This document shows positions 1 to 6,936 of a stretch of 7,717 bases of DNA, one piece after another. Position numbers and translations under genes: made by a program. Location of the stretch: positions 1 to 7,717 of the forward strand of contig SCPW01000329.1 in assembly GCA_004298605.1 (NCBI GenBank), in the 5' to 3' direction. Within the stretch, counting starts at the first letter, position 1; every line of letters starts with the position of its first letter. The stretch is from Gallionella sp. (GTDB lineage Bacteria > Pseudomonadota > Gammaproteobacteria > Burkholderiales > Gallionellaceae). Below the pieces are notes generated by a model, which was given only the letters and a program-made list of their open reading frames with translations, was not told the origin of the DNA and made no database searches.

Positions 1-953
1 CGCAGATCGCACGGGATGCCGATGCGGTCTGGGCGGCATCCGGCCTGATCGTGAAAGTGAAAGAGCCGGTCGAGCCGGAATGGAAACGCATCCGGCCAGG
101 CCAGGTCATTTTCACTTATTTTCATTTCGCCGCAAGCGAGCAGTTGACCAGGGCACATATCGCTTCCGGCGCGGTTTGCATCGCTTATGAAACGGTCGAA
201 CTGCCATCGCGCGAATTGCCGCTGCTGACACCCATGTCGGAAGTGGCCGGGCGCATGGCGGTGCAGGAAGGCGCCAGGTATCTGGAAAAGCTGTATGGCG
301 GGCGCGGCATTTTGCTCGGCGGCGTACCGGGCGTGCCGCCCGCCAGGGTGGTGATACTCGGCGGCGGCGTGGTCGGCGTCAATGCGGCAAAAATGGCAGC
401 CGGGCTGGGCGCCCAAGTCATCCTCCTCGACGTTTCGCTGGAAAGGCTGCGCTATTTGAGCGATGTGATGCCCGCCAACGTGCAACTGATATTTTCGGAT
501 CGGCATAACTTGTTGGAGCAAATTGCCGGTGCCGACCTGGTCATCGGCGCGGTGTTGATACACGGCGCCGTCGCGCCCAAATTGGTTCGCCGGGAAGATA
601 TCAAGACGATGCGCGCGGGCGCGGTGATCGTGGATGTTTCCATCGACCAGGGCGGCTGTGTCGAAACGATGCATCCGACCACGCACGAAAATCCGATATT
701 CATCGTGGAGGGCGTGATCCACTACGGCGTAGCCAATATGCCCGGTGGCGTACCGATCACCTCGACACTGGCGCTGACCAACGCAACCTTGCCCTATGTG
801 CTGAAACTGGCGGACAAGGGATACCAGCAGGCGATCAAGGAATCTCCGGCGCTATTGAAGGGGCTCAACATTATCGGCGGGAAAATAACGCACAAAAAAG
901 TTGCCGAGGCATTCGGGTTGGAGCATTACCCCGCAGAATCTTTTATCGACTGA
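1..953 (+). CDS. ald: alanine dehydrogenase, 5'-truncated by the window edge
   Basis: Alanine dehydrogenase catalyses reversible NAD-dependent oxidative deamination of L-alanine to pyruvate and ammonia in the cytoplasm. The frame is open from base 3, giving 316 visible residues; known Ald proteins have about 370, so roughly 55 N-terminal residues, including the substrate-binding Arg, lie outside. The GTG at 51 falls inside the conserved KVKEP motif and is not the start. Visible family landmarks are KVKEP (substrate Lys), TYFHFAAS (the catalytic His region), [15 protein letters not shown], the Rossmann fingerprint [22 protein letters not shown] (catalytic Asp) and [10 protein letters not shown]. 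The C-terminus ends in [14 protein letters not shown], close to the normal end, so the 3' end is intact. One oddity is PGGVPITST where well-studied Ald proteins have PGAVPRTST or a Lys at that place. The gene converges on tviC and has no obvious U-tract terminator. Confidence 0.95.
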   Translation, partial: QIARDADAVWAASGLIVKVKEPVEPEWKRIRPGQVIFTYFHFAASEQLTRAHIASGAVCIAYETVELPSRELPLLTPMSEVAGRMAVQEGARYLEKLYGGRGILLGGVPGVPPARVVILGGGVVGVNAAKMAAGLGAQVILLDVSLERLRYLSDVMPANVQLIFSDRHNLLEQIAGADLVIGAVLIHGAVAPKLVRREDIKTMRAGAVIVDVSIDQGGCVETMHPTTHENPIFIVEGVIHYGVANMPGGVPITSTLALTNATLPYVLKLADKGYQQAIKESPALLKGLNIIGGKITHKKVAEAFGLEHYPAESFID

Positions 954-983
954 AACAAGCAAAGCCATCGCGCACCTCTTCCG

Positions 984-1017
984 GTGCATGGATAGATCAG
1001 GTGCATGGATAGATCAG
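984..1017. repeat. 17-bp perfect tandem duplication in the ald/tviC gap
   Basis: The unit gtgcatggatagatcag occurs twice back to back (984-1000 and 1001-1017) with no mismatch. It lies between the convergent ald and tviC genes and abuts the hairpin that follows, so it may be a slippage duplication at the edge of that element. No coding role is visible. Confidence 0.9.
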
Positions 1018-1036
1018 GGCGTGATGAATCGCGCCC
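1017..1036. repeat. REP-like hairpin between convergent genes
   Basis: An 8-bp stem (1017-1024 with 1029-1036, one T-G wobble) closes a TGAA loop, and the sequence continues into CCTAC. GC-rich palindromes of this GGGCG...CGCCCCTAC type recur as dispersed extragenic repeats in many proteobacterial genomes, from memory. No T-run follows on either strand, so it does not look like a classical intrinsic terminator, although it could still help end or stabilise the ald and tviC transcripts. Confidence 0.5.
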
Positions 1037-1053
1037 CTACAAGGCTGGGTGAA

Positions 1054-2088
1054 CTACTTTGGCGCGAGGTAACCCACGTACCAATCCATGGCTTGTTTGA
1101 GCCCTTCATTGATCCGGTGGGTCGGTTCGAAGCCCAGCAGCTTCCTGGCCTTGGAGATGTCGGCCTGCGAATGCCGCACATCGCCTTCGCGGAAATCCGC
1201 ATACTGGGGGCGGTGCTTTTGAAGATGCGGAAACTGCTCCAGGAGCAGCGAGTGCATCATTTCGTAGAGCTGGTTCAAGCTCGTACGGTCATTGAGCGCG
1301 ACGTTGTAAACCTGATTGATGGCTTCCGGATTGTCGGTCAGAGCCGCGAGCAGATTCGCTTGGACAACATTTTCAACAAAACAGAAATCCCGGCTGGTCT
1401 CACCGTCTCCATTGATGCGCAAAGTTTGATTTCTGATAAGCGCGGTCACCCATTGCGGGATCACTGCGGCATAAGCGCCATTCGGGTCCTGCCTTGGGCC
1501 AAAGATATTGAAGTAGCGCAGCCCGATGGGCTCGATGCCATAACAGCGCGCAAACACATCGGCATAAAGCTCGTTGACATACTTGGTAACCGCGTAAGGT
1601 GAGAGCGGCTTCCCGATTGCCGATTCCACCTTGGGCAGGCTGGGATGGTCGCCATAGGTTGAACTGGACGCCGCATAAACAAAGCGCTTGACCGAGGCAT
1701 CGCGGGACGCCACCAGCATGTTCAGGAAGCCGGAAATATTGTTTTCGTTGGTCAGAATCGGGTCTTGAATAGAGCGCGGCACGGATCCCAAGGCGGCATG
1801 GTGCAATACATAATCCACATCCTTGCAGGCATTCGCGCAATCTTCGAGGCCGCGTATGTCGCCCTCGATCAAGTTGAAATTGCGCCATGCCTCCGGGCCG
1901 ACCAACTCTTTTACCTGATCGAGGTTGTGCCGGTAGCCGGTCGAAAAATTGTCCAGCCCGGTCACCTTCTGGTTCAGCTTGAGCAGGGCTTCCAGCAGGT
2001 TTGAGCCGATGAAACCGGCAACACCTGTAATCAGCCAGCGGTGCTGATTATTCTTCAAGTGCTGCCGGGTTTCCTGATATTTTGTCAT
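1054..2088 (-). CDS. tviC: UDP-N-acetylglucosamine 4-epimerase (TviC/WbpP family)
   Basis: This is a cytoplasmic NAD-dependent short-chain dehydrogenase/reductase that interconverts gluco and galacto forms of UDP-N-acetylhexosamines or their uronic acids. The 344-residue length and sequence match Salmonella Vi-antigen TviC and Pseudomonas aeruginosa WbpP almost end to end. Landmarks are the GVAGFIG nucleotide-binding loop (residues 22-28), [11 protein letters not shown] (96-106), the catalytic Ser run in [12 protein letters not shown] (138-149), the YxxxK pair Y165/K169 in [19 protein letters not shown] (190-200), [11 protein letters not shown] (225-235) and [17 protein letters not shown]. 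The small Ser at 307 lies where WbpP has a Ser linked to its preference for N-acetylated substrates. I chose ATG 2088 because MTKYQETRQ aligns with the family N-terminus, although the frame stays open to 2184. The gene starts 20 bp after tviB and is probably co-transcribed; its Shine-Dalgarno is weak. Confidence 0.95.
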   Translation of the reverse strand: MTKYQETRQHLKNNQHRWLITGVAGFIGSNLLEALLKLNQKVTGLDNFSTGYRHNLDQVKELVGPEAWRNFNLIEGDIRGLEDCANACKDVDYVLHHAALGSVPRSIQDPILTNENNISGFLNMLVASRDASVKRFVYAASSSTYGDHPSLPKVESAIGKPLSPYAVTKYVNELYADVFARCYGIEPIGLRYFNIFGPRQDPNGAYAAVIPQWVTALIRNQTLRINGDGETSRDFCFVENVVQANLLAALTDNPEAINQVYNVALNDRTSLNQLYEMMHSLLLEQFPHLQKHRPQYADFREGDVRHSQADISKARKLLGFEPTHRINEGLKQAMDWYVGYLAPK

Positions 2089-2108
2089 GATCGTCCGTCT
2101 ATACCTGT

Positions 2109-3389
2109 TCAAAGGCGCCAAACTCTCAAGCCGGCCTCCTGGAGCGCGGTCTGGTCGAACTGCGATTTCACATCGACGAAACAACCCTTTTCAATGACCT
2201 TGGACAGGTAATCACCCAGCGGTCTGGCAATAAATTCCCGGTGTGAAACTGCGGCGATAATCGCATCCGCCCGTGGGAGGTTTTCCCAAGTTTCGAGTTC
2301 CACGCCATATTCGTGGCGCGCTTCCTTCGCGTCGGCCACCGGGTCATGAACATGCACTTCAACGCCATAAGCCTGGAGCTCCGCGATCACATCGGCGACC
2401 TTGGAGTTTCTCAGGTCGGGGCAGTTTTCCTTGAAGGTCAGCCCGAGCACATTGACCTTGGCGCCGCTCACATGCAAACCCGCTTTGATAATCAGCTTTA
2501 TCGTTTGTTCGGCAACGTACTTTGCCATGCTGTCGTTGATGCGGCGACCGGCCAAAATCACTTGGGGGATGTAGCCGATCATCTCCGCCTTGTGGGTGAG
2601 ATAGTAGGGATCCACACCGATGCAGTGCCCCCCGACCAAACCGGGGCGGAAAGGGAGGAAATTCCATTTGGTACCGGCGGCCTGCAACACCTCCAGCGTA
2701 TCGATGCCGAGCTTGTCAAAAATCAGCGCCAGCTCGTTCATCAAGGCGATATTCAGGTCGCGCTGGGTATTTTCGATCACCTTTGCCGCTTCTGCGACCT
2801 TGATGCTGGAAGCGCGGTGTACGCCGGCAGTAATAATGGACTCATAAAGCTGTGCGATTTTCTCCAGCGTGTCCGCGTCATCGCCGGATACCACTTTTAA
2901 AATCGAAGTGAGCGTATGCTCTTTATCGCCGGGATTGATGCGCTCGGGAGAAAATCCGACGTGGAAATCCTGCTTCCATTTCATGCCGGAATGCTTCTCC
3001 AGGATCGGGATGCAGACCTCTTCCGTGGCGCCGGGATAAACGGTGGATTCATAGGTGATGATGGCGCCGCGTTTCATGTGCTTTCCAACCGCCTCGCTGG
3101 CGCCAACCAATGGCCTGAAATCTGGCTGATGCGCGATGTCCACCGGCGTTGGCACGGCGACCACGATATGGTCGGCCTGCGATAATTCGGCTGGGTCGGT
3201 GGTGACGGAAAGATGGCTTGCCGCCCGGAGATCCGCGGTCGAAACTTCCCCGGTCGGGTCGATGTGCCGCCTATAATTTTCGATCTTGTCGGCAGACAAA
3301 TCATACCCGATAGTCCGCCGTTTTTTCCCGAACTCAACGGCCAAGGGTAACCCCACATATCCAAGCCCAACCACGGCAACTACGCTCAT
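2109..3389 (-). CDS. tviB: UDP-N-acetyl-hexosamine C-6 dehydrogenase (TviB/WbpO family)
   Basis: This cytoplasmic enzyme oxidises C-6 of UDP-GlcNAc or UDP-GalNAc to the uronic acid using two NAD+ per sugar. With TviC it supplies UDP-GalNAcA for capsule, exopolysaccharide or O-antigen. The 426-residue length matches TviB and WbpO (about 422-425). Landmarks are the NAD-binding [16 protein letters not shown] (residues 8-23), [18 protein letters not shown], the substrate segment [51 protein letters not shown] with catalytic Cys256, and [17 protein letters not shown] in the C-terminal domain. ATG 3389 fits the family N-terminus and has an AAAAGG Shine-Dalgarno (3399-3404) nine bases upstream; the frame extension to 3455 adds non-homologous residues. 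It is first in a two-gene operon with tviC. WbpO and TviB differ in whether oxidation comes before or after epimerisation, and the sequence alone does not settle the order. Confidence 0.95.
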   Translation of the reverse strand: MSVVAVVGLGYVGLPLAVEFGKKRRTIGYDLSADKIENYRRHIDPTGEVSTADLRAASHLSVTTDPAELSQADHIVVAVPTPVDIAHQPDFRPLVGASEAVGKHMKRGAIITYESTVYPGATEEVCIPILEKHSGMKWKQDFHVGFSPERINPGDKEHTLTSILKVVSGDDADTLEKIAQLYESIITAGVHRASSIKVAEAAKVIENTQRDLNIALMNELALIFDKLGIDTLEVLQAAGTKWNFLPFRPGLVGGHCIGVDPYYLTHKAEMIGYIPQVILAGRRINDSMAKYVAEQTIKLIIKAGLHVSGAKVNVLGLTFKENCPDLRNSKVADVIAELQAYGVEVHVHDPVADAKEARHEYGVELETWENLPRADAIIAAVSHREFIARPLGDYLSKVIEKGCFVDVKSQFDQTALQEAGLRVWRL

Positions 3390-3426
3390 AATGAATAACC
3401 TTTTACTGTTGTCATAGATGCGAATC

Positions 3427-3455
3427 AATCTATCAGATATTACCGCAAGCTTCAA
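3427..3455 (-). promoter_or_regulatory. possible sigma-70 promoter for tviB-tviC
   Basis: On the minus strand a TTGAAG -35 (3450-3455) and a TAGATT -10 (3427-3432) are 17 bases apart, each matching four of six consensus positions. Transcription would start near 3420, about 30 bases before the tviB ATG. The position is sensible, but matches this weak also arise by chance in AT-rich DNA. Confidence 0.3.
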
Positions 3456-3567
3456 TTTTTATGCTGAAAGCGAGTTTTCAGGATTTAATGGAGCATAAGG
3501 GCAGTAATTGGTGTCGATAGTTTTTACAGACTTGCTTGGGGAACTTTATTATCGGCAACTATAAAAA

Positions 3568-3581
3568 ACATAATATTATGT
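3568..3581. promoter_or_regulatory. 14-bp perfect palindrome, possible regulator site
   Basis: The sequence ACATAATATTATGT is a perfect dyad centred about 65 bases upstream of the start site predicted from the -24/-12 promoter. It could bind a dimeric regulator acting on the PEP-CTERM gene or on tviB. AT-rich palindromes also occur by chance, and the regulator is not known from this window. Confidence 0.35.
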
Positions 3582-3613
3582 AATTTAACGTTATTTTATT
3601 CGCGTTATTTTTT

Positions 3614-3629
3614 TGGCATGAATCGTGCT
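3614..3629 (+). promoter_or_regulatory. sigma-54 (RpoN) -24/-12 promoter for the PEP-CTERM gene
   Basis: TGGCATGAATCGTGCT matches the RpoN consensus TGGCACG-N4-TTGCW at all but two positions. The invariant GG (3615-3616) and GC (3627-3628) are separated by exactly ten bases. Transcription would begin near 3640, leaving a leader of about 80 bases before the ATG at 3723. PEP-CTERM genes in some betaproteobacteria are known to depend on RpoN and the PrsK/PrsR two-component pair, which fits this placement. No enhancer site is identified with confidence. Confidence 0.65.
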
Positions 3630-3711
3630 TATTGATTGATGTGGCAGTGGCTTGTGCGGTATGGCAATCGCATTTAACCCACAATAGTTATTTCATAATT
3701 ATTTATTCGCT

Positions 3712-3717
3712 AGGAGG
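3712..3717 (+). promoter_or_regulatory. strong Shine-Dalgarno of the PEP-CTERM gene
   Basis: A perfect AGGAGG sits five bases before ATG 3723. It favours that start over the in-frame ATG three codons later and suggests high translation, as expected for an abundant extracellular protein. Confidence 0.85.
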
Positions 3718-3722
3718 GTGTC

Positions 3723-4517
3723 ATGAAAAACATGAAAACCAACAAAAAAATTAGTTGCTTGGCGTCAATCGCCATGGCGGCGGGTCTGCTTGTGTCAGGG
3801 AGCGCATCTGCTGCGGTCATCTCGCTGGTGAACGGCGATTTCGAAACGGGCACGTTGGGTGGATGGGCCACTGTGGGGAGCGTTTTTGCGACCCCGTCCA
3901 CGAGCGTAACGACGTACAACAGCACAGTCTGGACGATCGGTGCCGCAGGGATCACGATGGCTCAACTCAATAGCAACGGTGCCGACATATCCGCCATCGA
4001 AACCGCTTTGGGTCTCGCCAGCGGCTCACTCAATGCATTCAATACCAATTCGGATGGCGGTTCCCTGACGAACGGCGCAGCGATCTACCAGAGCTTCAGC
4101 GGCAACAGCGGTGACAGCGTCGGGGCGGCTTGGGATTATGTGGCGCGTGATTACATCCCGTTCAATGACCCATCCTTCGCGATTATCATCAATCCGGATG
4201 GATCAGCCGCGATCAACGTGCTGGCCAGCATCCACGGCTTGGGTATCGCTGTTGGCACTTCCGGCCACTCCGGGTGGCAGACATTCAGCCATACACTGAC
4301 CCAGACCGGCAATCATAAGATCGCGTTCGTCACGACGAACGACAAGGATACAGCTCTGGATTCGGCGCTCTTTATTGATAATATGGCGGGAACATGTAGC
4401 CCGACTTGTCCGCCGCCTGTCAATCCAGTTCCAGTTCCAGAACCAGCTTCCTTGGCGTTGCTGGGCATCGGTCTTGCCGGTTTTGCTGTGATGCGTCGCC
4501 GCAAACAAGTATTCTGA
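3723..4517 (+). CDS. PEP-CTERM sorting domain-containing secreted protein
   Basis: This 264-residue protein is probably exported by Sec and then processed and anchored or released at the cell envelope by an exosortase (EpsH type), which is not encoded in the window. The N-terminus has Lys residues, a hydrophobic stretch and an ASA-A cleavage site after about residue 30. The C-terminus is a classic tripartite PEP-CTERM: VPEP at 238-241, a hydrophobic helix at about 242-257, and the basic end RRRK (258-261). The mature part starts with NGDFETGTLGGW, a beginning shared by many PEP-CTERM proteins with beta-sandwich folds, and is rich in Ser, Thr, Asn and Gly with no enzyme motif I recognise. A CxxxC pair (C225, C229) and a Pro/Val linker precede the PEP motif. 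Such proteins are linked to exopolysaccharide and floc or biofilm matrix. It is monocistronic, with its own RpoN-type promoter and a terminator. Confidence 0.92.
   Translation: MKNMKTNKKISCLASIAMAAGLLVSGSASAAVISLVNGDFETGTLGGWATVGSVFATPSTSVTTYNSTVWTIGAAGITMAQLNSNGADISAIETALGLASGSLNAFNTNSDGGSLTNGAAIYQSFSGNSGDSVGAAWDYVARDYIPFNDPSFAIIINPDGSAAINVLASIHGLGIAVGTSGHSGWQTFSHTLTQTGNHKIAFVTTNDKDTALDSALFIDNMAGTCSPTCPPPVNPVPVPEPASLALLGIGLAGFAVMRRRKQVF
4425..4448 (+). repeat. CCAGNN hexamer repeat encoding the Pro-Val-Pro linker
   Basis: Four in-phase hexamers starting CCAG (CCAGTT twice, then CCAGAA and CCAGCT) span the codons for the linker running into the PEP motif. Repeat expansion or contraction here could vary linker length without breaking the frame. 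Confidence 0.6.
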
Positions 4518-4536
4518 AGTTCGGCCTTGTCCCCAC

Positions 4537-4566
4537 AAAAAACCGGCGTACTGCGCCGGTTTTTTT
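4537..4566 (+). terminator. intrinsic terminator of the PEP-CTERM gene, probably bidirectional
   Basis: A CCGGCG stem (4543-4548) pairs with CGCCGG (4554-4559) around a TACTG loop, flanked by six A on the left and seven T on the right. The stem lies 25 bases after the PEP-CTERM stop. Because the A-run becomes a U-run on the other strand, it should also end transcripts of the minus-strand cluster whose last gene stops at 4615. Confidence 0.92.
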
Positions 4567-4614
4567 ATGCTTTTTTAGCCACTCCTGGCGGGCAAGATTT
4601 TAAGGGTACCCCGC

Positions 4615-5694
4615 TTATTCTTCCGGTTTTGGCGAAATAAAGGCTTTGTGAAATAAATGGCGCGCAAGCAATAAAGGCGGCATGCGCAGCCAGTTTGCAC
4701 GCACAAAGAGCATCCGGCGCGCAGTGTCGGTCAGCCAGTCGGAGCAGCTTGGGTGAGGCGGCATGAGCGCGCGGGTAAAGAGCCCGTCCATGAGTGCCAG
4801 AGTTGGCCGGTTTGGGCATCCGGCCTGGGCGGCTTCCATCGCGTCCGAGGGAACGGGGGTGTGCAGGATAAGCGCGGCGTAGCGCAGCGCGTAGAACAGG
4901 GGGCGCGTCAATTCCAGTTCTTTTGCACGCTCGACTAACCCGGGCCAGAACGAGGGTGTATCGCTGAAATGGCGTAGCAGGCTGTCGATATCGACCAGAT
5001 CACGAAGGCCATGCTCCAGTTCGCCGTCATGGAACAGGTGGGCGGCGCTGTGCAGAACCATATCGACCGGAGCGAACACCTTCAGGCCGTCATAGCCATC
5101 CAGCGTCCGAGCCGCTGCGCGAAGCTTTTCCGGATCGGGGTGTACGTAGGCCGTCTCCGGCAGGATCGCGTGATGTACGTCGATCACGGTCGATCGTTTG
5201 ATGTGCCGCATGGGGGGTAACTCGTGCATCCAGGTGCGGTAGTAGCGCTGGTCATAGGCATCGTGATGCGTCGCGGCCCAGCCGTGGAGCATCAAGGCGG
5301 CTTCCACTTCATTGAGGCTGCCTTTGGGCACCATGATGTCGATGTCGGAAAAAAGACGCCCCCGGGCTGACGGCAGATTTGCCATGACATATGCGGCGCC
5401 TTTGAGAAGAATGATTGGCGCTCCGGTCTTTGCCAAAGCCTTCCGGATCATCGTTACCTCCCAATGAACGGCTTGAGTGTGCCTTTCGGCGCTGGCGTGC
5501 GACCATTCAAGGTGTTCGCGCGGTTGTGGCGGTATCTGTACGATCAGGCCGCGCTCGTCGAGCAAGGCGTGGAGGCGTGCCAGCAAATTGGCTTGGCGCG
5601 CCTGGCGCAACAGTAAATCCCAGTCTGCAAGGCTCAGGGAAGTCAACGCGCCGGGTTGCCGTAGCGCTTGTATTACCAGGGGGGGTGAAGTCAC
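4615..5694 (-). CDS. nucleotidyltransferase family protein (PF14907-like), HPr-rel-A cluster
   Basis: This 359-residue protein looks like the uncharacterised nucleotidyltransferase family of the DNA polymerase beta fold. Visible signs are ILLKGAA (residues 95-101), the metal-binding pair D117/D119 in RLFSDIDIMVP, and a third acidic residue D172 in VIDVHHAIL, equivalent to the family's vDlH motif. A helical segment follows with APVDMVLHSAAHLFHD and LRDLVDIDSLLRHF. It would transfer a nucleotide, or act as a tailoring enzyme, on an unknown partner; there is no secretion signal. The start is GTG 5694, overlapping the kinase stop by four bases (GTGA) with no Shine-Dalgarno, so translational coupling is likely. 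It is last in the cluster and transcripts probably end at the hairpin near 4550. A related lasso-peptide cluster protein (PsmN of pseudomycoidin) is reported to add sugar, so the true reaction is open. Confidence 0.85.
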   Translation of the reverse strand: MTSPPLVIQALRQPGALTSLSLADWDLLLRQARQANLLARLHALLDERGLIVQIPPQPREHLEWSHASAERHTQAVHWEVTMIRKALAKTGAPIILLKGAAYVMANLPSARGRLFSDIDIMVPKGSLNEVEAALMLHGWAATHHDAYDQRYYRTWMHELPPMRHIKRSTVIDVHHAILPETAYVHPDPEKLRAAARTLDGYDGLKVFAPVDMVLHSAAHLFHDGELEHGLRDLVDIDSLLRHFSDTPSFWPGLVERAKELELTRPLFYALRYAALILHTPVPSDAMEAAQAGCPNRPTLALMDGLFTRALMPPHPSCSDWLTDTARRMLFVRANWLRMPPLLLARHLFHKAFISPKPEE

Positions 5695-6611
5695 ATTGAG
5701 GGGGCCGGTGGCTTTAATGCGTCAAATGTTTCAATAGCTTCGTCCAGGACGCTGTAAGTGAAATCATAACACCGGGAGGCGTCAATCAAGTTTGCCATGG
5801 TCTCAAAGCCCTTGGTGCCCAGCAGGCTGTAGTTGAAAGCATTATCCGCAACCCGCATGAAAGCGCGGGATTGTGGCAGCACTTCCAGGCGTGCAGCCTC
5901 ACCGGCCTGATATTTAGGGAAAATCACCCAGGCAGCTTGCGCGGTTTCTGCCGCGCGGGTGACGCTGTCGGTGGGAGGTTTCATGTGGGCGACAGTGCCC
6001 GTGATCGTGTCGCTGACCTTGCGGCTGATGATCGCATCCGGCTCGTAACGCCGGATGATGTCGATGGATTGATTTTTTAAACTGACAGGGCGGGGGAGCG
6101 GGATGATTTTCCCATCACCGATGCGCACCAGGGTAAGCTCGTCGGAGAGTAATCGCCAGCCACGGTGTACCAGGGCCGCGCAGAGGGTGCTTTTACCCGA
6201 GCCGGGAGGGGCGGGCAGAATGGCGGCATGGCCGCCCTTTTCGACGACGGCCGCATGGATAATCAAATAGCGGTTGGCGTGGCTGGATACGCACCAGTTG
6301 AGCCCCCATTCGAGCATCGGAAACGCTTGGTCGAGCGGCAGGGGTTTGAATGGGGCATCTCCATCGGATAAAAATAATACCTGCGGCTTGAACCAGCGCC
6401 TCAGGTCGCGGGGTGGTGCAAGGCTGACATGAAAATCCGCGAAACCGCCTTGTTCCGCCAAGGGATAGTCGGCGTAAAGCAATCCGATACCTTCGGCCAC
6501 GCTGGGGATAGAAGTTTGCAGATGCGTGATAAACGAACCGGTTTGGAGGAATATCCCCGCCTGTTTGAGCAGGGATCCAAGTTCTGGGGGCGTTAACGAG
6601 GAAACATTCAA
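5691..6611 (-). CDS. HprK-related kinase A
   Basis: This 306-residue protein is related to the P-loop domain of HPr(Ser) kinase/phosphorylase and matches what I recall of the HprK-related kinase A family. Features are an N-terminal segment ending in VAEGIGLLYADYPL (residues 38-51), IIHAAVVEK before the P-loop, the Walker A PAPPGSGKST (133-142, Lys140), LLSDELTLVR (154-163) in place of the HprK acidic pair, then LPRPVSLKNQSI and TVAHMKPPTDSV, which seem typical of the subfamily. It would phosphorylate a Ser or similar group of an unknown cytoplasmic target. The start is TTG 6611, two bases after the PqqD-like stop; an in-frame stop just upstream (6618-6620) leaves little choice, and there is no Shine-Dalgarno, so coupling is likely. 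No HPr gene is visible. The role is inferred from the fold and the neighbours. Confidence 0.88.
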   Translation of the reverse strand: MNVSSLTPPELGSLLKQAGIFLQTGSFITHLQTSIPSVAEGIGLLYADYPLAEQGGFADFHVSLAPPRDLRRWFKPQVLFLSDGDAPFKPLPLDQAFPMLEWGLNWCVSSHANRYLIIHAAVVEKGGHAAILPAPPGSGKSTLCAALVHRGWRLLSDELTLVRIGDGKIIPLPRPVSLKNQSIDIIRRYEPDAIISRKVSDTITGTVAHMKPPTDSVTRAAETAQAAWVIFPKYQAGEAARLEVLPQSRAFMRVADNAFNYSLLGTKGFETMANLIDASRCYDFTYSVLDEAIETFDALKPPAPSM

Positions 6612-6613
6612 AG

Positions 6614-6886
6614 TTAGCTATGTTCTATCAATGCAAGCTTGTCGAGATCGGCAAGGAGATGTTCTATTTGAAGTGAAAATTCCTCGCCAATTTCGGCTTG
6701 CAGCAGGGGCGCAAGCGATGTGGCCAGTGTAATCGCATCGGATGGTGCCTGTTGGAGTTCCAACAAAATCTGGGCAGCCGCCAGACCCAGCAAATGGGTG
6801 TCTCCCGAAAGGCTATTGTAAACAACAAATTCATCGTTCCAGGAACGGAAGCAAAATGCATGATCGGATATCAGCCGCCACATCAT
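6614..6886 (-). CDS. PqqD-family peptide chaperone of the HPr-rel-A system
   Basis: This 90-residue protein has the size and pattern of PqqD-like RiPP recognition elements, which bind leader peptides and hand them to modifying enzymes. MWRLISDHAFCFRSWNDEFVVYN at the start, SLSGDTHLLGLAAAQILLEL (residues 25-44) and a C-terminal helical half ending in LLADLDKLALIEHS fit the winged-helix fold and the subfamily named for its partnership with HprK-related kinase A. It is immediately upstream of the kinase gene (2-bp gap). The start is ATG 6886 or the adjacent ATG 6883; an in-frame stop at 6890-6892 excludes anything earlier. No clear Shine-Dalgarno precedes it, so expression may be low. Its likely job is to present a substrate, possibly the Tat-exported protein encoded upstream, to the kinase and nucleotidyltransferase; the substrate is an inference. 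Confidence 0.82.
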   Translation of the reverse strand: MMWRLISDHAFCFRSWNDEFVVYNSLSGDTHLLGLAAAQILLELQQAPSDAITLATSLAPLLQAEIGEEFSLQIEHLLADLDKLALIEHS

Positions 6887-6936
6887 AATTCAAAAAGCAC
6901 CGATTTATTTAAGCCGCTCGGACCAAACCTTTAAAT

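Larger units (their letters stand above)
3390..3722. other. 333-bp divergent intergenic regulatory region
   Basis: This AT-rich spacer separates the minus-strand tviB operon from the plus-strand PEP-CTERM gene. It contains no credible gene. It holds a weak tviB promoter candidate, a 14-bp perfect palindrome at 3568-3581, an 8-bp palindrome TAACGTTA at 3586-3593, a direct repeat CGTTATTTT at 3589-3597 and 3603-3611, the sigma-54-type promoter at 3614-3629 and a strong ribosome binding site at 3712-3717. Confidence 0.8.

Noticed and set aside
901..1602. Plus-strand open frame of 233 codons opposite tviC
   Set aside because: It is the antisense shadow of the clearly homologous tviC gene, has no ribosome binding site and resembles no protein I recognise.
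2089..2184. N-terminal extension of tviC to 2184
   Set aside because: It would overlap the tviB coding end and adds 32 residues absent from TviC and Wbp[10 protein letters not shown] at 2088 aligns with the family start.
2313..2900. Plus-strand open frame of 195 codons opposite tviB
   Set aside because: It is an antisense shadow of tviB; the minus-strand frame carries all the family motifs.
3390..3455. N-terminal extension of tviB to 3455
   Set aside because: The 22 extra residues have no counterpart in TviB or WbpO, whereas ATG 3389 starts right before the Rossmann motif and has a Shine-Dalgarno.
3642..3657. Second sigma-54-like site TGGCAGTGGCTTGTGC
   Set aside because: The GG and GC are eleven bases apart rather than ten, and it lies downstream of the better match.
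3723..3812. Lipoprotein signal in the PEP-CTERM protein because of an early Cys
   Set aside because: Cys12 comes before the hydrophobic core and has no lipobox in front; the ASA-A site fits ordinary signal peptidase I.
4604..4611. Palindrome GGGTACCC after the nucleotidyltransferase stop as a terminator
   Set aside because: It has no loop or T-run and is too short; the hairpin at 4537-4566 is the convincing terminator.
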